A stretch of DNA of 6,387 bases, taken from assembly GCA_012800665.1 (NCBI GenBank), contig JAAZIW010000128.1:1-6387 (forward strand), written 5' to 3'. The position numbers were made by a program, and so were the translations under genes. This DNA comes from Rikenellaceae bacterium (GTDB taxonomy: Bacteria > Bacteroidota > Bacteroidia > Bacteroidales > UBA932). Of this stretch, positions 1 to 6,387 are shown piece after piece (position 1 is the stretch's first letter; each line of letters begins with the position of its first letter). The notes beneath the pieces were generated by a model. The model was not told the origin of the DNA. It saw only the letters and a program-made list of their open reading frames with translations, and searched no databases.

Positions 1-1
1 A

Positions 2-238
2 AGCATAATACTTACCATAGCAGCCGGACTTTTGGGATTGGTTGCCGCTGTAGGCATTCTATCACTTGCAGAACTGGCCGCCACGAAAGACGGAGTACTC
101 ACAGCCCGTTTCCAGATTGACTTCTGGTTAGCAGTGGGCTCGGTTTTGGGACTTGCCGCCCTGGGAGTATTGGCAGGCTTGGCGCCTGCGCTCAGAGCCA
201 TGAAAATCAAGCCTGTGGACGCCATGAGAGAAGAATAA
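2..238 (+). CDS. MacB/FtsX-type ABC transporter permease, 3' end only (5' truncated by window)
   Basis: Only the last 78 codons are present; the open frame runs in from base 2 with no start, so the true gene begins before the window. The visible part holds two hydrophobic stretches. The first begins S-I-I-L-T-I-A-A-G and continues L-V-A-A-V-G-I-L; the second is L-A-V-G-S-V-L-G-L-A-A-L-G-V-L-A-G. A short soluble loop separates them. It ends in A-P-A-L-R-A-M-K-I-K-P-V-D-A-M-R-E-E, the typical C-terminus of the FtsX/MacB permease family (PAlrA...iPieALR.E). Such permeases sit in the inner membrane and use ATP-driven conformational change to drive periplasmic adaptors and TolC channels. The next gene, an adaptor, starts 17 bases after the TAA stop, which supports a MacB-like role. 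Whether the ATPase domain is fused or separate cannot be seen. The TTG at base 32 is internal and not a credible start. Substrate unknown. Confidence 0.85.
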   Translation, partial: SIILTIAAGLLGLVAAVGILSLAELAATKDGVLTARFQIDFWLAVGSVLGLAALGVLAGLAPALRAMKIKPVDAMREE

Positions 239-255
239 TATAAAATAAGATATAT

Positions 256-1368
256 ATGAAAAAAAAGTATTTCACGTACATTGTTTTTGCTGTTATAGCA
301 TTGATTTTTGTAGGGACATTCGTGTACCTGTATCGAAAATCGCGACCAAAGGAAATCGAGTATGAGTCGCATTACACCGCAAGCAAAACGCTGGAAAGGT
401 CTACCGTAATCACCGGCAAGATAGTGCCCCGCCACGAGGTGAACATAAAGCCGCAAATATCCGGTATTATCTCTCACATCTATAAGGAAGCGGGCGAGCA
501 GGTGCAGGAGGGAGAACTTATCGCAAAGGTAAAGGTCATTCCTGAGATGAGTTCACTCAGCGCCGCTCAAAGCCGCCTGAGACTTGCTGAAATAAATCTT
601 AAGCAGGCGCAGATAAATTTCGACCGTTTGCAGGACCTTTTCGGGAAGAATCTTGTGAGCGCCGAAGAATACGAACAGTCCGCACAGGCTCTTGCTCAAA
701 CAAAAGAAGAACGGGCATCAGCTCAAGAAAACCTCGAACTTGTAAGAGACGGTGTATCCAAGAGCAATGTCAGCTCCTCTTCCACCCTCATCCGCTCCAC
801 CATAAGCGGTCTTATTTTAGACATCCCGATAAAAGTGGGCAACTCTGTCATACTCAGCAACGCCTTCAATGACGGCACTACCATAGCCACCGTTGCCAAT
901 ATGAACGACCTCATATTCGACGGAAAGATAGACGAAACCGAGGTGGGTCGCATCAGAGAGGGCATGCCTACTAAAATAACCATTGGAGCGCTTCAAAACC
1001 TGTCTTTCGATGCTGTGCTGGAATACATCTCCCCGAAAGCCACCGAAGTCAACGGAGCCAATCAGTTTCAGGTCAAGGCGGCGGTCAGGGTGGCCCCTGA
1101 TGTAAAAATCCGCTCAGGCTACAGCGCCAATGCCGAAATCGTGCTTGAAAGGGCTGAAAACGTACTCACAGTTCCCGAGAGCGCCATTCATTTTGAGGGA
1201 GACAGTTCTTTTGTATATGTGTCTCTTGCCGACAGCAGCACCTACGAAAAACGTAAGGTCGAAACAGGCATTTCGGATGGAATAAATATAGAAATAAAGA
1301 GCGGTCTTGAGAGCGGCGACAAAGTTCGCGGCAATCAGATTTATAACGAAAAGAAATCGAACGACTAA
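256..1368 (+). CDS. HlyD/MacA-family periplasmic adaptor subunit of an efflux transporter
   Basis: This 370-residue membrane-fusion protein should link the inner-membrane permease to the outer-membrane channel. Residues 1-4 are MKKK, followed by one membrane anchor at about 6-26; no lipobox is seen, so it is anchored by this helix. The barrel-sandwich (lipoyl-like) domain is split: a first half at about 48-92 (T-G-K-I-V-P-R...G-E-Q-V-Q-E-G-E-L-I-A-K-V) and a second at about 178-215 (I-R-S-T-I-S-G-L...V-G-N-S-V). Between them lies a polar helical hairpin at about 97-165, rich in A, Q, E and L, that would dock on TolC. A beta-barrel domain at about 216-275 and a membrane-proximal domain at about 280-360 (V-L-T-V-P-E-S-A-I) follow. 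Length and domain order are normal for the family. The ATG at 256 follows an A/T-rich leader with no Shine-Dalgarno, common in Bacteroidota. The TAA stop shares one base with the ATG of the TolC gene, indicating coupled translation. Cargo cannot be deduced. Confidence 0.92.
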   Translation: MKKKYFTYIVFAVIALIFVGTFVYLYRKSRPKEIEYESHYTASKTLERSTVITGKIVPRHEVNIKPQISGIISHIYKEAGEQVQEGELIAKVKVIPEMSSLSAAQSRLRLAEINLKQAQINFDRLQDLFGKNLVSAEEYEQSAQALAQTKEERASAQENLELVRDGVSKSNVSSSSTLIRSTISGLILDIPIKVGNSVILSNAFNDGTTIATVANMNDLIFDGKIDETEVGRIREGMPTKITIGALQNLSFDAVLEYISPKATEVNGANQFQVKAAVRVAPDVKIRSGYSANAEIVLERAENVLTVPESAIHFEGDSSFVYVSLADSSTYEKRKVETGISDGINIEIKSGLESGDKVRGNQIYNEKKSND

Positions 1369-2681
1369 TGAAAAAGATATTACTTGCAATATGCCTGCCC
1401 TTCTGCATATCGGCGGCGGCTCAGGAGCATACGGGTGCGTGGAGCCTGCAGGACTGCATTTCTTATGCGCTTGAGCATAATATAAGCGTAAAACAGCAGG
1501 GACTTGCGGCAGAGCAGGCGGCGATAGAACTTGAAACCGCCAAATGGGACAGAGCTCCCGGCCTCAGCGGCAACGCATCGCAGAACTTTTCTTTCGGACG
1601 CGGACTTGCGGCAGACAACACTTATGTAAACAAGAATACCGCCAGCACCGGTTTCAGTTTGGGTACCAGCGTGAATCTTTTCTCGGGCTTCCGTGCAAGC
1701 GAAACCATACGTCTGCGTAATCTCGACCTCCAAAGCGCCAACGCCGAGCTCCTCAGGGCCAAAAATGACATTTCCATGAATGTGGCTCAGGCCTATATGC
1801 AGATTCTTTACAATATTGAGATTTTGGGTGTAGCCGAAAGGCAAATCGCCATTGACTCACTGCAGCTGGAACGTCTCATGCATCTGCTTTCCAACGGCAA
1901 AGCATCAGAAGTGGAGATTTTGCAGCAAAAGGCCACCATGGAGCAAGACCGATTCACCCTTGTTCAGGCTCAAAACAATCTTTCACTTGCGACACTTACT
2001 CTCACTCAATTGCTTGAACTTCCCTCTCCCGAAGGTTTTAAGGTAGTTCCGCCATCAATGCAAATCGAAACAGGCCTGCTCGAAAATCCGGACAGCATTT
2101 TCGTTCATGCAGCCGCTACAAGACCGGAAATCCTATCTGAACAGATAAAGTTAGAGGGCTTCGATGCTCAAGTTAAAATTGCGAAAAGCGCTCTCTACCC
2201 ATCCTTGTCACTATCTGCGGGCTTAGGCTCCAATTATTATAAGACAGATGGTTTGGATATGGGGACTTTTGACGAGCAGATAAAAAATAATTTCAGCCAG
2301 TATGTGGGGCTTTCTTTGAATATCCCCATCTTCGATAAACTCGCAACTCGAAACTCCATACGCAGCTCTCGGCTTGCACAAAGTTCACAAGCTCTAAAGC
2401 TGCAATATGCCAAAAACTCTCTTTATAAAGAGATACAGCAGGCCTATCACAATGCGGTGGCGGCAAGAAGCCGCTATTACAGCTCGAAACAGGCAGCAAA
2501 AGCAGCGGAGGAATCATTCACTTTGGTGCAGGCCAAATACGAAAGCGGAAAGGCTTCCATCACCGAATTCAATGAGAGCAAGAACGCCTCTCTCAAAAGT
2601 GAAAGCGACCTTGCCCAAGCCCGTTACGAATGGATGTACCAAGCCAAACTTCTCGATTTTTATAAGGGAATCGAATTCTAA
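1368..2681 (+). CDS. TolC-family outer-membrane efflux channel
   Basis: This 437-residue protein is a complete TolC-like outer-membrane factor, forming the exit duct of a tripartite exporter. A signal peptide is clear: MKK, a hydrophobic core at about 4-15, then A-A-A with likely cleavage before Q19. The mature protein opens with W-S-L-Q-D-C-I-S-Y-A-L-E-H-N, a hallmark of TolC proteins in Bacteroidota. The two internally repeated OEP halves span about 25-220 and 245-437. Each has long Q/A/E/L-rich helices and one beta-hairpin region: F-S-L-G-T-S-V-N-L-F-S-G-F near 96-108, and Y-V-G-L-S-L-N-I-P-I-F-D near 312-323. The second half also carries A-L-Y-P-S-L-S-L-S-A-G (275-285) and Y-E-S-G-K-A-S-I-T-E-F near 391-401, both family-typical. 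Its ATG overlaps the upstream adaptor stop by one base, so the two are probably co-translated. Its own TAA overlaps the stop codon of the convergent nucleotidase gene by 4 bases; no terminator hairpin is evident. Confidence 0.94.
   Translation: MKKILLAICLPFCISAAAQEHTGAWSLQDCISYALEHNISVKQQGLAAEQAAIELETAKWDRAPGLSGNASQNFSFGRGLAADNTYVNKNTASTGFSLGTSVNLFSGFRASETIRLRNLDLQSANAELLRAKNDISMNVAQAYMQILYNIEILGVAERQIAIDSLQLERLMHLLSNGKASEVEILQQKATMEQDRFTLVQAQNNLSLATLTLTQLLELPSPEGFKVVPPSMQIETGLLENPDSIFVHAAATRPEILSEQIKLEGFDAQVKIAKSALYPSLSLSAGLGSNYYKTDGLDMGTFDEQIKNNFSQYVGLSLNIPIFDKLATRNSIRSSRLAQSSQALKLQYAKNSLYKEIQQAYHNAVAARSRYYSSKQAAKAAEESFTLVQAKYESGKASITEFNESKNASLKSESDLAQARYEWMYQAKLLDFYKGIEF
2678..2681. other. 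Tail-to-tail overlap of convergent stop codons
   Basis: The plus-strand TolC gene ends with TAA at 2679-2681 and the minus-strand nucleotidase gene ends with TAG at 2680-2678, so the two coding regions share four bases (CTAA on the plus strand). No GC-rich hairpin followed by a T run is seen on either side. Transcripts from both operons probably run into the opposite gene for some distance unless Rho or collision stops them. Confidence 0.85.
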
Positions 2682-4330
2682 TAGACTTTTACAAGCCCCA
2701 TATTAATTCCCCAGCAGCCGTCCGTGATGATGGGAACATTCTTTCCGTCAGCATCCGGAATGAAAATAAAGTCATCTACAAAAGTGTGGCTGTGACCTCC
2801 TATGACAAGGTCTATACCGCTTACTTGAGGAATAAGAGCCTGATCTTCTTTATAGCCTAAATGACTCAGTAAAATAAGCATGTTGCAACGCTCTGCTTTC
2901 TTGAGATGCTCAGCCCACTTGTTTACCACCTCTACATTATCCAATTGGGCTATGCGCTCGGCTATGGGAGCGGAAACCATGGTGGCTATATCGGATTCAA
3001 GGCCTATGATGCCTATCTTCATACCCCCGCGCTTAAAAATGGCGTATGGCTGTACATATTGCTGAAGAGTATCGGGGAATTCGCAATTGGCACATACAAT
3101 AGCGCTGTTCATAATGGCAAGCCGCCCTGCTAAGCTTTCTATTCCGTCATCCAACTCGTGATTGCCTAAAGCGATACAGTCATAGGCAAAAGCGTTTGCA
3201 AGTTTTGCCTCCAAGATGCCTCCGAGTTGAGTATAATATGAGGTTCCCTGATTAAAGTCACCGGCATGCAGAAGCAGCAGCTTGGAGGCAGGATATTCGG
3301 CACGTATGCTGTCCACAAATGCCGCACGCTCTATCACCCCGCCGCGAAGTCCGCTTGTAGTGGGCACAGGGTCCATATGAGAATGGGTGTCGTTGCAATG
3401 CATTATAAGCAGACGCTCTTTACCGGAAGGTTTTTCAGAGAAATTCAAGGTCATATCCTCTTCCGAAGATGTTTTTTTCGAAACTTTCGCCTCGCCCCTT
3501 ACAATATAGCGCCCATCTGTAAAGTAATCGACGCTTTTGCCTGCTGCGGTTAGAGCACGCACATCCTCCAATATCATATCTCCGATTTTCTTATCGGTAA
3601 TAATCATTTCGCGTGCTCCTCGGGCAAGCTTGTATCCATCCCCTCCGTCAACTAAAAAGTCGATTGTGGCAACACCGTAGATTTTATTGTCATCCAAAGG
3701 CTTGCCGTCTATCATTACGCTCTTCAAGCGGCCGTCTTCAACCACCACCCTCGCTCCCGATATGCACTGCGGACGGGTGGCGGCCATCTGCTCAAAAACA
3801 GCCCTGAGTTCGCGCCCTCCAAGCGAGAGCCAGGTGCCGTAGTTTTTGAATGGGAGCATGCTCTGAATATTATCCAACAATATGTCCCCCGATGGGATGA
3901 TATGAATGCGTATGCCACCGAAGTTCATTATGGCAACATCCACCTTTTTGCCTGTAAGTTCGGCAACGTCCTCCGCTAAATTATCCACTATGAAATTACT
4001 CAGCGAGCTTTCGGGTCTGGCGAAAAAAAGACCGTTTTCAGAATAGCCCACCACCTCTTTCAGGGCTGCCATCTCCGGCTGTACATCAATTAAAAGAGCC
4101 GCCACCTCAGGGGTGCATCCGCCTTTGAAAACACGGCCGTTGGGGGCGGTATAAACCCCTTCCGACACTACGCCGAGGGCTTCAGCTATATTGTCTGCCG
4201 CCGGAATGCTTACACCGGTGCGGTGACCGTCCATCTCGAATTGCTCCCAAGAATAGCCTTTGGGAGTGGTAGAACAAGCGCAGACGAGAGCAAGCGCCGT
4301 TAAAAAAACTGTTACTTTTGCTTTAACCAT
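2678..4330 (-). CDS. Lipoprotein 5'-nucleotidase-like enzyme with reversed domain order (binding domain then metallophosphatase)
   Basis: Predicted cell-envelope phosphatase, 550 residues from the ATG at 4330; a TTG two codons upstream (4336) is possible but less likely. The N-terminus is a lipoprotein signal with lipobox L-V-C-A-C (modified Cys19). Residues ~90-278 match the 5'-nucleotidase C-terminal (substrate-binding) domain: N-F-G-G-I-R at 136-141, L-P-F-K-N at 159-163, and D-F...G-G-D-G-Y at 224-233. A polar linker (~279-306) leads to a calcineurin-like metallophosphatase domain. That domain has N-D-T-H-S-H (D314, H316), H-A-G-D (D358), G-N-H-E-L-D (N390, H391, D394), S-H-L-G (H490) and G-G-H-S-H (H513, H515). 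These correspond to the seven metal ligands and the catalytic His-Asp dyad of UshA-type enzymes, so activity is expected. In classical 5'-nucleotidases the phosphatase domain comes first; here the order is reversed. Its start lies inside the last codons of the upstream ABC permease. The exact substrate (nucleotide, UDP-sugar or other phosphoester) is not determinable. Confidence 0.88.
   Translation of the reverse strand: MVKAKVTVFLTALALVCACSTTPKGYSWEQFEMDGHRTGVSIPAADNIAEALGVVSEGVYTAPNGRVFKGGCTPEVAALLIDVQPEMAALKEVVGYSENGLFFARPESSLSNFIVDNLAEDVAELTGKKVDVAIMNFGGIRIHIIPSGDILLDNIQSMLPFKNYGTWLSLGGRELRAVFEQMAATRPQCISGARVVVEDGRLKSVMIDGKPLDDNKIYGVATIDFLVDGGDGYKLARGAREMIITDKKIGDMILEDVRALTAAGKSVDYFTDGRYIVRGEAKVSKKTSSEEDMTLNFSEKPSGKERLLIMHCNDTHSHMDPVPTTSGLRGGVIERAAFVDSIRAEYPASKLLLLHAGDFNQGTSYYTQLGGILEAKLANAFAYDCIALGNHELDDGIESLAGRLAIMNSAIVCANCEFPDTLQQYVQPYAIFKRGGMKIGIIGLESDIATMVSAPIAERIAQLDNVEVVNKWAEHLKKAERCNMLILLSHLGYKEDQALIPQVSGIDLVIGGHSHTFVDDFIFIPDADGKNVPIITDGCWGINMGLVKVY
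3451..3478 (-). other. A7 run and cryptic RBS/ATGA junction in the inter-domain linker of the nucleotidase
   Basis: Read on the minus strand, the linker contains seven A residues (3478-3472) coding part of S-K-K-T, then GGAAGAGG (3464-3457) and an in-frame ATG (3454-3452, Met293 of the fused protein). One base off frame, a TGA (3453-3451) overlaps this ATG as ATGA. With six A's instead of seven, the first domain would continue K-K-H-L-R-K-R-I and stop at that TGA, while the metallophosphatase would start at the overlapping ATG. With eight A's the frame would stop at TGA 3437-3435. This looks like the scar of an overlapping two-gene arrangement. Against it, the downstream part has no export signal of its own, so as a separate protein it would stay in the cytoplasm. 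The bases are directly visible; the interpretation is inference. Confidence 0.5.
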
Positions 4331-5676
4331 TTCCAAAGATCAGCCCATGTGCTTTTCTTGCCGAATATGAGAATACCTGCCCTGTAAATTTTGGCGGAAG
4401 CCCATGCAAGCACAATGAAAGTAATCAGCAGCAAAGCTATCGAGAGTATGAGTTCCCAGACCGGAACCCCGTAAGGAATGCGTGCGAGCATTACTATAGG
4501 CGAAGTGAAAGGTATCATGCTGCCCCACCAAACCACTTGGCTGTAAGGATTCCTCATAGCCATAAGGGCTATAAAGAAGCCTATAAGCAGGGGTATTGTA
4601 ATCGGAATCTGCAGTTGACCGGCATCAGCCTCGTTTTCGACCGCAGAGCCTACAGCAGCAAAGAGCGAAGCATAAAGAAGGTAGCCTAAAATAAAGTAGA
4701 TGAAGAAAGAGATGATGAGCTGGCCCCATGGGATATTGCCCAATGTTACGAGTATGGTTTTCAATTCACTGCTATCATCCATGGAGGATACCATTTTTTC
4801 CATATCGAATCCCGCTGTGGAACTTGCCATCTCCATAATCTGCTCCTGTCCTGCCGCTCCCTGAGCGCTTTCGAGCAGTTTGGGTCCGAAAGCCGCACCG
4901 CCTACGCCTAAGATTACTGCTGTAAGCAGTATCCAAAGAGCGAACTGTGTGAGGGCAACAAGGGCAACGCCTATAATCTTACCGAACATCAAATCGATGC
5001 TTTTTACGCTGGATATCAGCACCTCTACCACTCGGGAGCTCTTTTCTTCTATTACAGAGCTCATTACCATTCCACTGAACATTGCAACGAAAATATAAAT
5101 CAGCATGCCGAGAATCATCGAGATAATCATATAAATGCCGGATTCCGAAATGGTTTCCCTGGCATCTTCGCCGATTGTGAATTCCTGTACTTTGATGTCG
5201 GCTTTTACGTTAGACATTATTTCGTCGAGTCCGTCTATATTATAAGACCTTATGCGATAATCTTCCACCGCATTGGAGACCTTGCCCGATAGATTGGCGG
5301 CAAAATCCACCCCCGCCGGCTTCTTGCTGAATGTTTGCACACTTACCGAAGAAACCGAGTCAATTGGGGAAATCACCACTAAAAGATCTTTGCCAAGTTC
5401 GCTGAACTGCGCCTTAAGCGAATCCGGTTCGCGTCCCGTATAATCGTAATAATTTGCAGCTTCTCCATTTTCAAGAAAAGGCAGAACTATGCCGCTTTGG
5501 TCTATCACCGCAACTTCTTTGGTCTTCTCTTTGGTATTCATCATTATGATGGTGGGAAGGAAGGTCAGGGCGGCGAAAAGAATCGGCACCACAAATGTAA
5601 GTATAATGAAACTCTTTTTCTTTACGCGGGTATTGTATTCGCGGCCTATAACAAGGCCTATCGTTCTGAAATTCAT
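4312..5676 (-). CDS. NatB-type ABC-2 transporter permease
   Basis: A 454-residue integral membrane protein of the ABC-2 permease family related to NatB (sodium/export permeases). The first membrane helix spans about 22-46 after a basic G-R-E-Y-N-T-R-V-K-K-K-S-F start, as in this family. A large extracytoplasmic domain follows at about 47-178. A cluster of further helices lies at about 181-203, 232-258, 317-345, 357-374 and 407-432, with a hydrophobic stretch near 385-400. The motif V-I-E-E-K-S-S-R-V-V-E-V-L (208-220) and the C-terminal A-K-I-Y-R-A-G-I-L-I-F-G-K-K (428-441) are typical. A second, Q/S/M-rich extracytoplasmic loop lies at about 259-310. The ATG at 5676 begins four bases after the stop of the ATPase gene, its expected partner. 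The last codons contain the start of the nucleotidase gene in another frame. Most likely it exports a small ion or molecule; NatB homology alone does not prove sodium transport. Confidence 0.9.
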   Translation of the reverse strand: MNFRTIGLVIGREYNTRVKKKSFIILTFVVPILFAALTFLPTIIMMNTKEKTKEVAVIDQSGIVLPFLENGEAANYYDYTGREPDSLKAQFSELGKDLLVVISPIDSVSSVSVQTFSKKPAGVDFAANLSGKVSNAVEDYRIRSYNIDGLDEIMSNVKADIKVQEFTIGEDARETISESGIYMIISMILGMLIYIFVAMFSGMVMSSVIEEKSSRVVEVLISSVKSIDLMFGKIIGVALVALTQFALWILLTAVILGVGGAAFGPKLLESAQGAAGQEQIMEMASSTAGFDMEKMVSSMDDSSELKTILVTLGNIPWGQLIISFFIYFILGYLLYASLFAAVGSAVENEADAGQLQIPITIPLLIGFFIALMAMRNPYSQVVWWGSMIPFTSPIVMLARIPYGVPVWELILSIALLLITFIVLAWASAKIYRAGILIFGKKSTWADLWKWLKQK

Positions 5677-5680
5677 AAGT

Positions 5681-6387
5681 CTACTCGTTTTTACCGGTTA
5701 CAAGTTTAATAAAGATATCATTCATGCGGGGCATGAGTTCGCGGTAGCTGTTTACCGTTACCCCCCTGTCGATGAAAGATTTGAGAGTGCTGTTCCCGTC
5801 GGTTTCGCGAGGAAGCACCACGGTATGGCGGCCATCTGCATCGCTGTATTCCAACTCCACATTGTCGTTGCCGTACTTGCGGCGGATTTCCTGCACATCA
5901 CCGGATATTATCACATGGCTTTTGTCTATGAGGGCAATATCGTTGCAGAGTTCTTCCACGCTTCCCATATCGTGCGTGGAAAGAATAACAGTGGCGCCCT
6001 CATCGCGGAGCCGGAGGACTTCCTTGCGCACAAGCTCAGCGTTCACCGGATCGAATCCGCTGAAGGGTTCATCGAGTATCATAAGAGAAGGCTTGTGAAC
6101 AACCGTGGTAATGAATTGGAGCTTTTGAGCCATACCCTTTGAGAGTTCCTCCACCTTCTTGTTCCACCAGTCCTGTATCTCAAAGCGAACAAACCAATCT
6201 TTGAGGGCTTTCATTGCATCCCCCCGGCTCATACCCTTAAGCTGCGCTAAATACATAGCTTGCTCGCCTACCTTCATTTTTCGATAAAGGCCGCGCTCTT
6301 CAGGCATATAACCGATTTTCTGTACATCCTTCTCTCGAATCGGACGGCCTTTGAAGAGAATCTCACCGCTGCTTGGAATTGTGATTA
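5681..6387 (-). CDS. NatA-type ABC transporter ATP-binding protein, N-terminus missing (truncated by window)
   Basis: The frame is open from the window edge (first full codon at 6385), reading I-T-I-P-S-S-G-E-I-L-F-K-G before the first internal Met at 6307, so the N-terminal part with the Walker A loop lies outside. The visible part has I-G-Y-M-P-E-E-R-G-L-Y, the NatA-like version of the Q-loop region in which the usual glutamine is replaced. The ABC signature is L-S-K-G-M-A-Q-K (about 6145-6122), the Walker B and D-loop are L-M-I-L-D-E-P-F-S-G-F-D (about 6085-6050), and the switch histidine is in S-T-H-D (about 5974). After these motifs comes a C-terminal extension of about 90 residues typical of NatA-like proteins (DUF4162-like). 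It should energise the permease encoded 4 bases downstream, forming a homodimer on the cytoplasmic face. The L-S-K-G-M signature instead of LSGGQ is usual in this subfamily. Promoter and start are not in the window. Confidence 0.92.
   Translation of the reverse strand, partial: ITIPSSGEILFKGRPIREKDVQKIGYMPEERGLYRKMKVGEQAMYLAQLKGMSRGDAMKALKDWFVRFEIQDWWNKKVEELSKGMAQKLQFITTVVHKPSLMILDEPFSGFDPVNAELVRKEVLRLRDEGATVILSTHDMGSVEELCNDIALIDKSHVIISGDVQEIRRKYGNDNVELEYSDADGRHTVVLPRETDGNSTLKSFIDRGVTVNSYRELMPRMNDIFIKLVTGKNE

Noticed and set aside
239..255. A/T-rich 17-base gap before the adaptor gene, considered as a promoter
   Set aside because: It is too short to hold a Bacteroidota -33/-7 promoter and shows no TTTG-type -7 element; it is better read as an operon spacer with an A-rich translation start region.
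1380..1844. Minus-strand open frame of 154 codons opposite the TolC gene
   Set aside because: It lies fully within a confidently identified TolC gene, has no recognisable domain, and its composition is that of a reverse-complement shadow.
2666..2711. Inverted repeat GGGAAT/ATTCCC flanking the convergent stop codons, a possible bidirectional terminator
   Set aside because: The stem is only 6 bp with a loop of 34 bases and has no adjacent T run, so it is not a credible terminator and is expected by chance.
4302..4308. A 7-base homopolymer in the signal-peptide codons of the nucleotidase, considered as a phase-variation tract
   Set aside because: Runs of seven occur several times in the window, including inside ordinary coding sequence near 4023 and as A8 in the MKKK codons of the adaptor; nothing else here suggests a switch.
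5489..6142. Long plus-strand open frame of 217 codons opposite the ATPase and permease genes
   Set aside because: It runs antisense across the junction of two well-recognised genes, has no recognisable domain or gene-like start context, and is explained as a codon-bias shadow of the minus-strand genes.

Overview
The window looks like a chromosomal segment from a Bacteroidota member, most likely a Bacteroidales species. The evidence is protein style: a TolC-family protein with the W-S-L-Q-D-C-I...AL.HN opening, an adaptor with the K-V-K-V-x-P linker, start regions without a consistent Shine-Dalgarno, and moderate GC by eye. The genus cannot be fixed from the sequence. Coding density is near total. 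There is no RNA gene, insertion sequence, CRISPR array or non-coding stretch above about 20 bases.

Plus strand, 2-2681: the 3' end of a tightly packed efflux operon. It holds the last 78 codons of a MacB/FtsX-type permease, a complete inner-membrane-anchored periplasmic adaptor (HlyD/MacA type), and a complete TolC-type outer-membrane channel whose start overlaps the adaptor stop (TAATG). Together these would form a tripartite exporter running from inner membrane to outside. The start of the operon, its ATPase and its promoter lie before base 1.

Minus strand, 6387-2678: a second operon reading the other way. It starts with a 5'-truncated NatA-type ABC ATPase, followed after 4 bases by a NatB-type (ABC-2) permease. 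The permease stop is overlapped by the start of a large lipoprotein related to 5'-nucleotidases. The two operons converge, and their stop codons overlap by 4 bases.

The most interesting gene is the nucleotidase. Its two domains are in the reverse of the usual order: the substrate-binding '5'-nucleotidase C-terminal' domain comes first and the metallophosphatase domain second, with all expected metal ligands visible. In the linker an A7 run lies just upstream of an ATG preceded by GGAAGAGG. Removing one A would end the first domain at a TGA that overlaps this ATG as ATGA, the usual layout of two coupled genes. The present gene may therefore be a recent fusion of two adjacent genes, a slippage-controlled fusion, or an indel in the assembly. 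The rest of the window is ordinary for the group.
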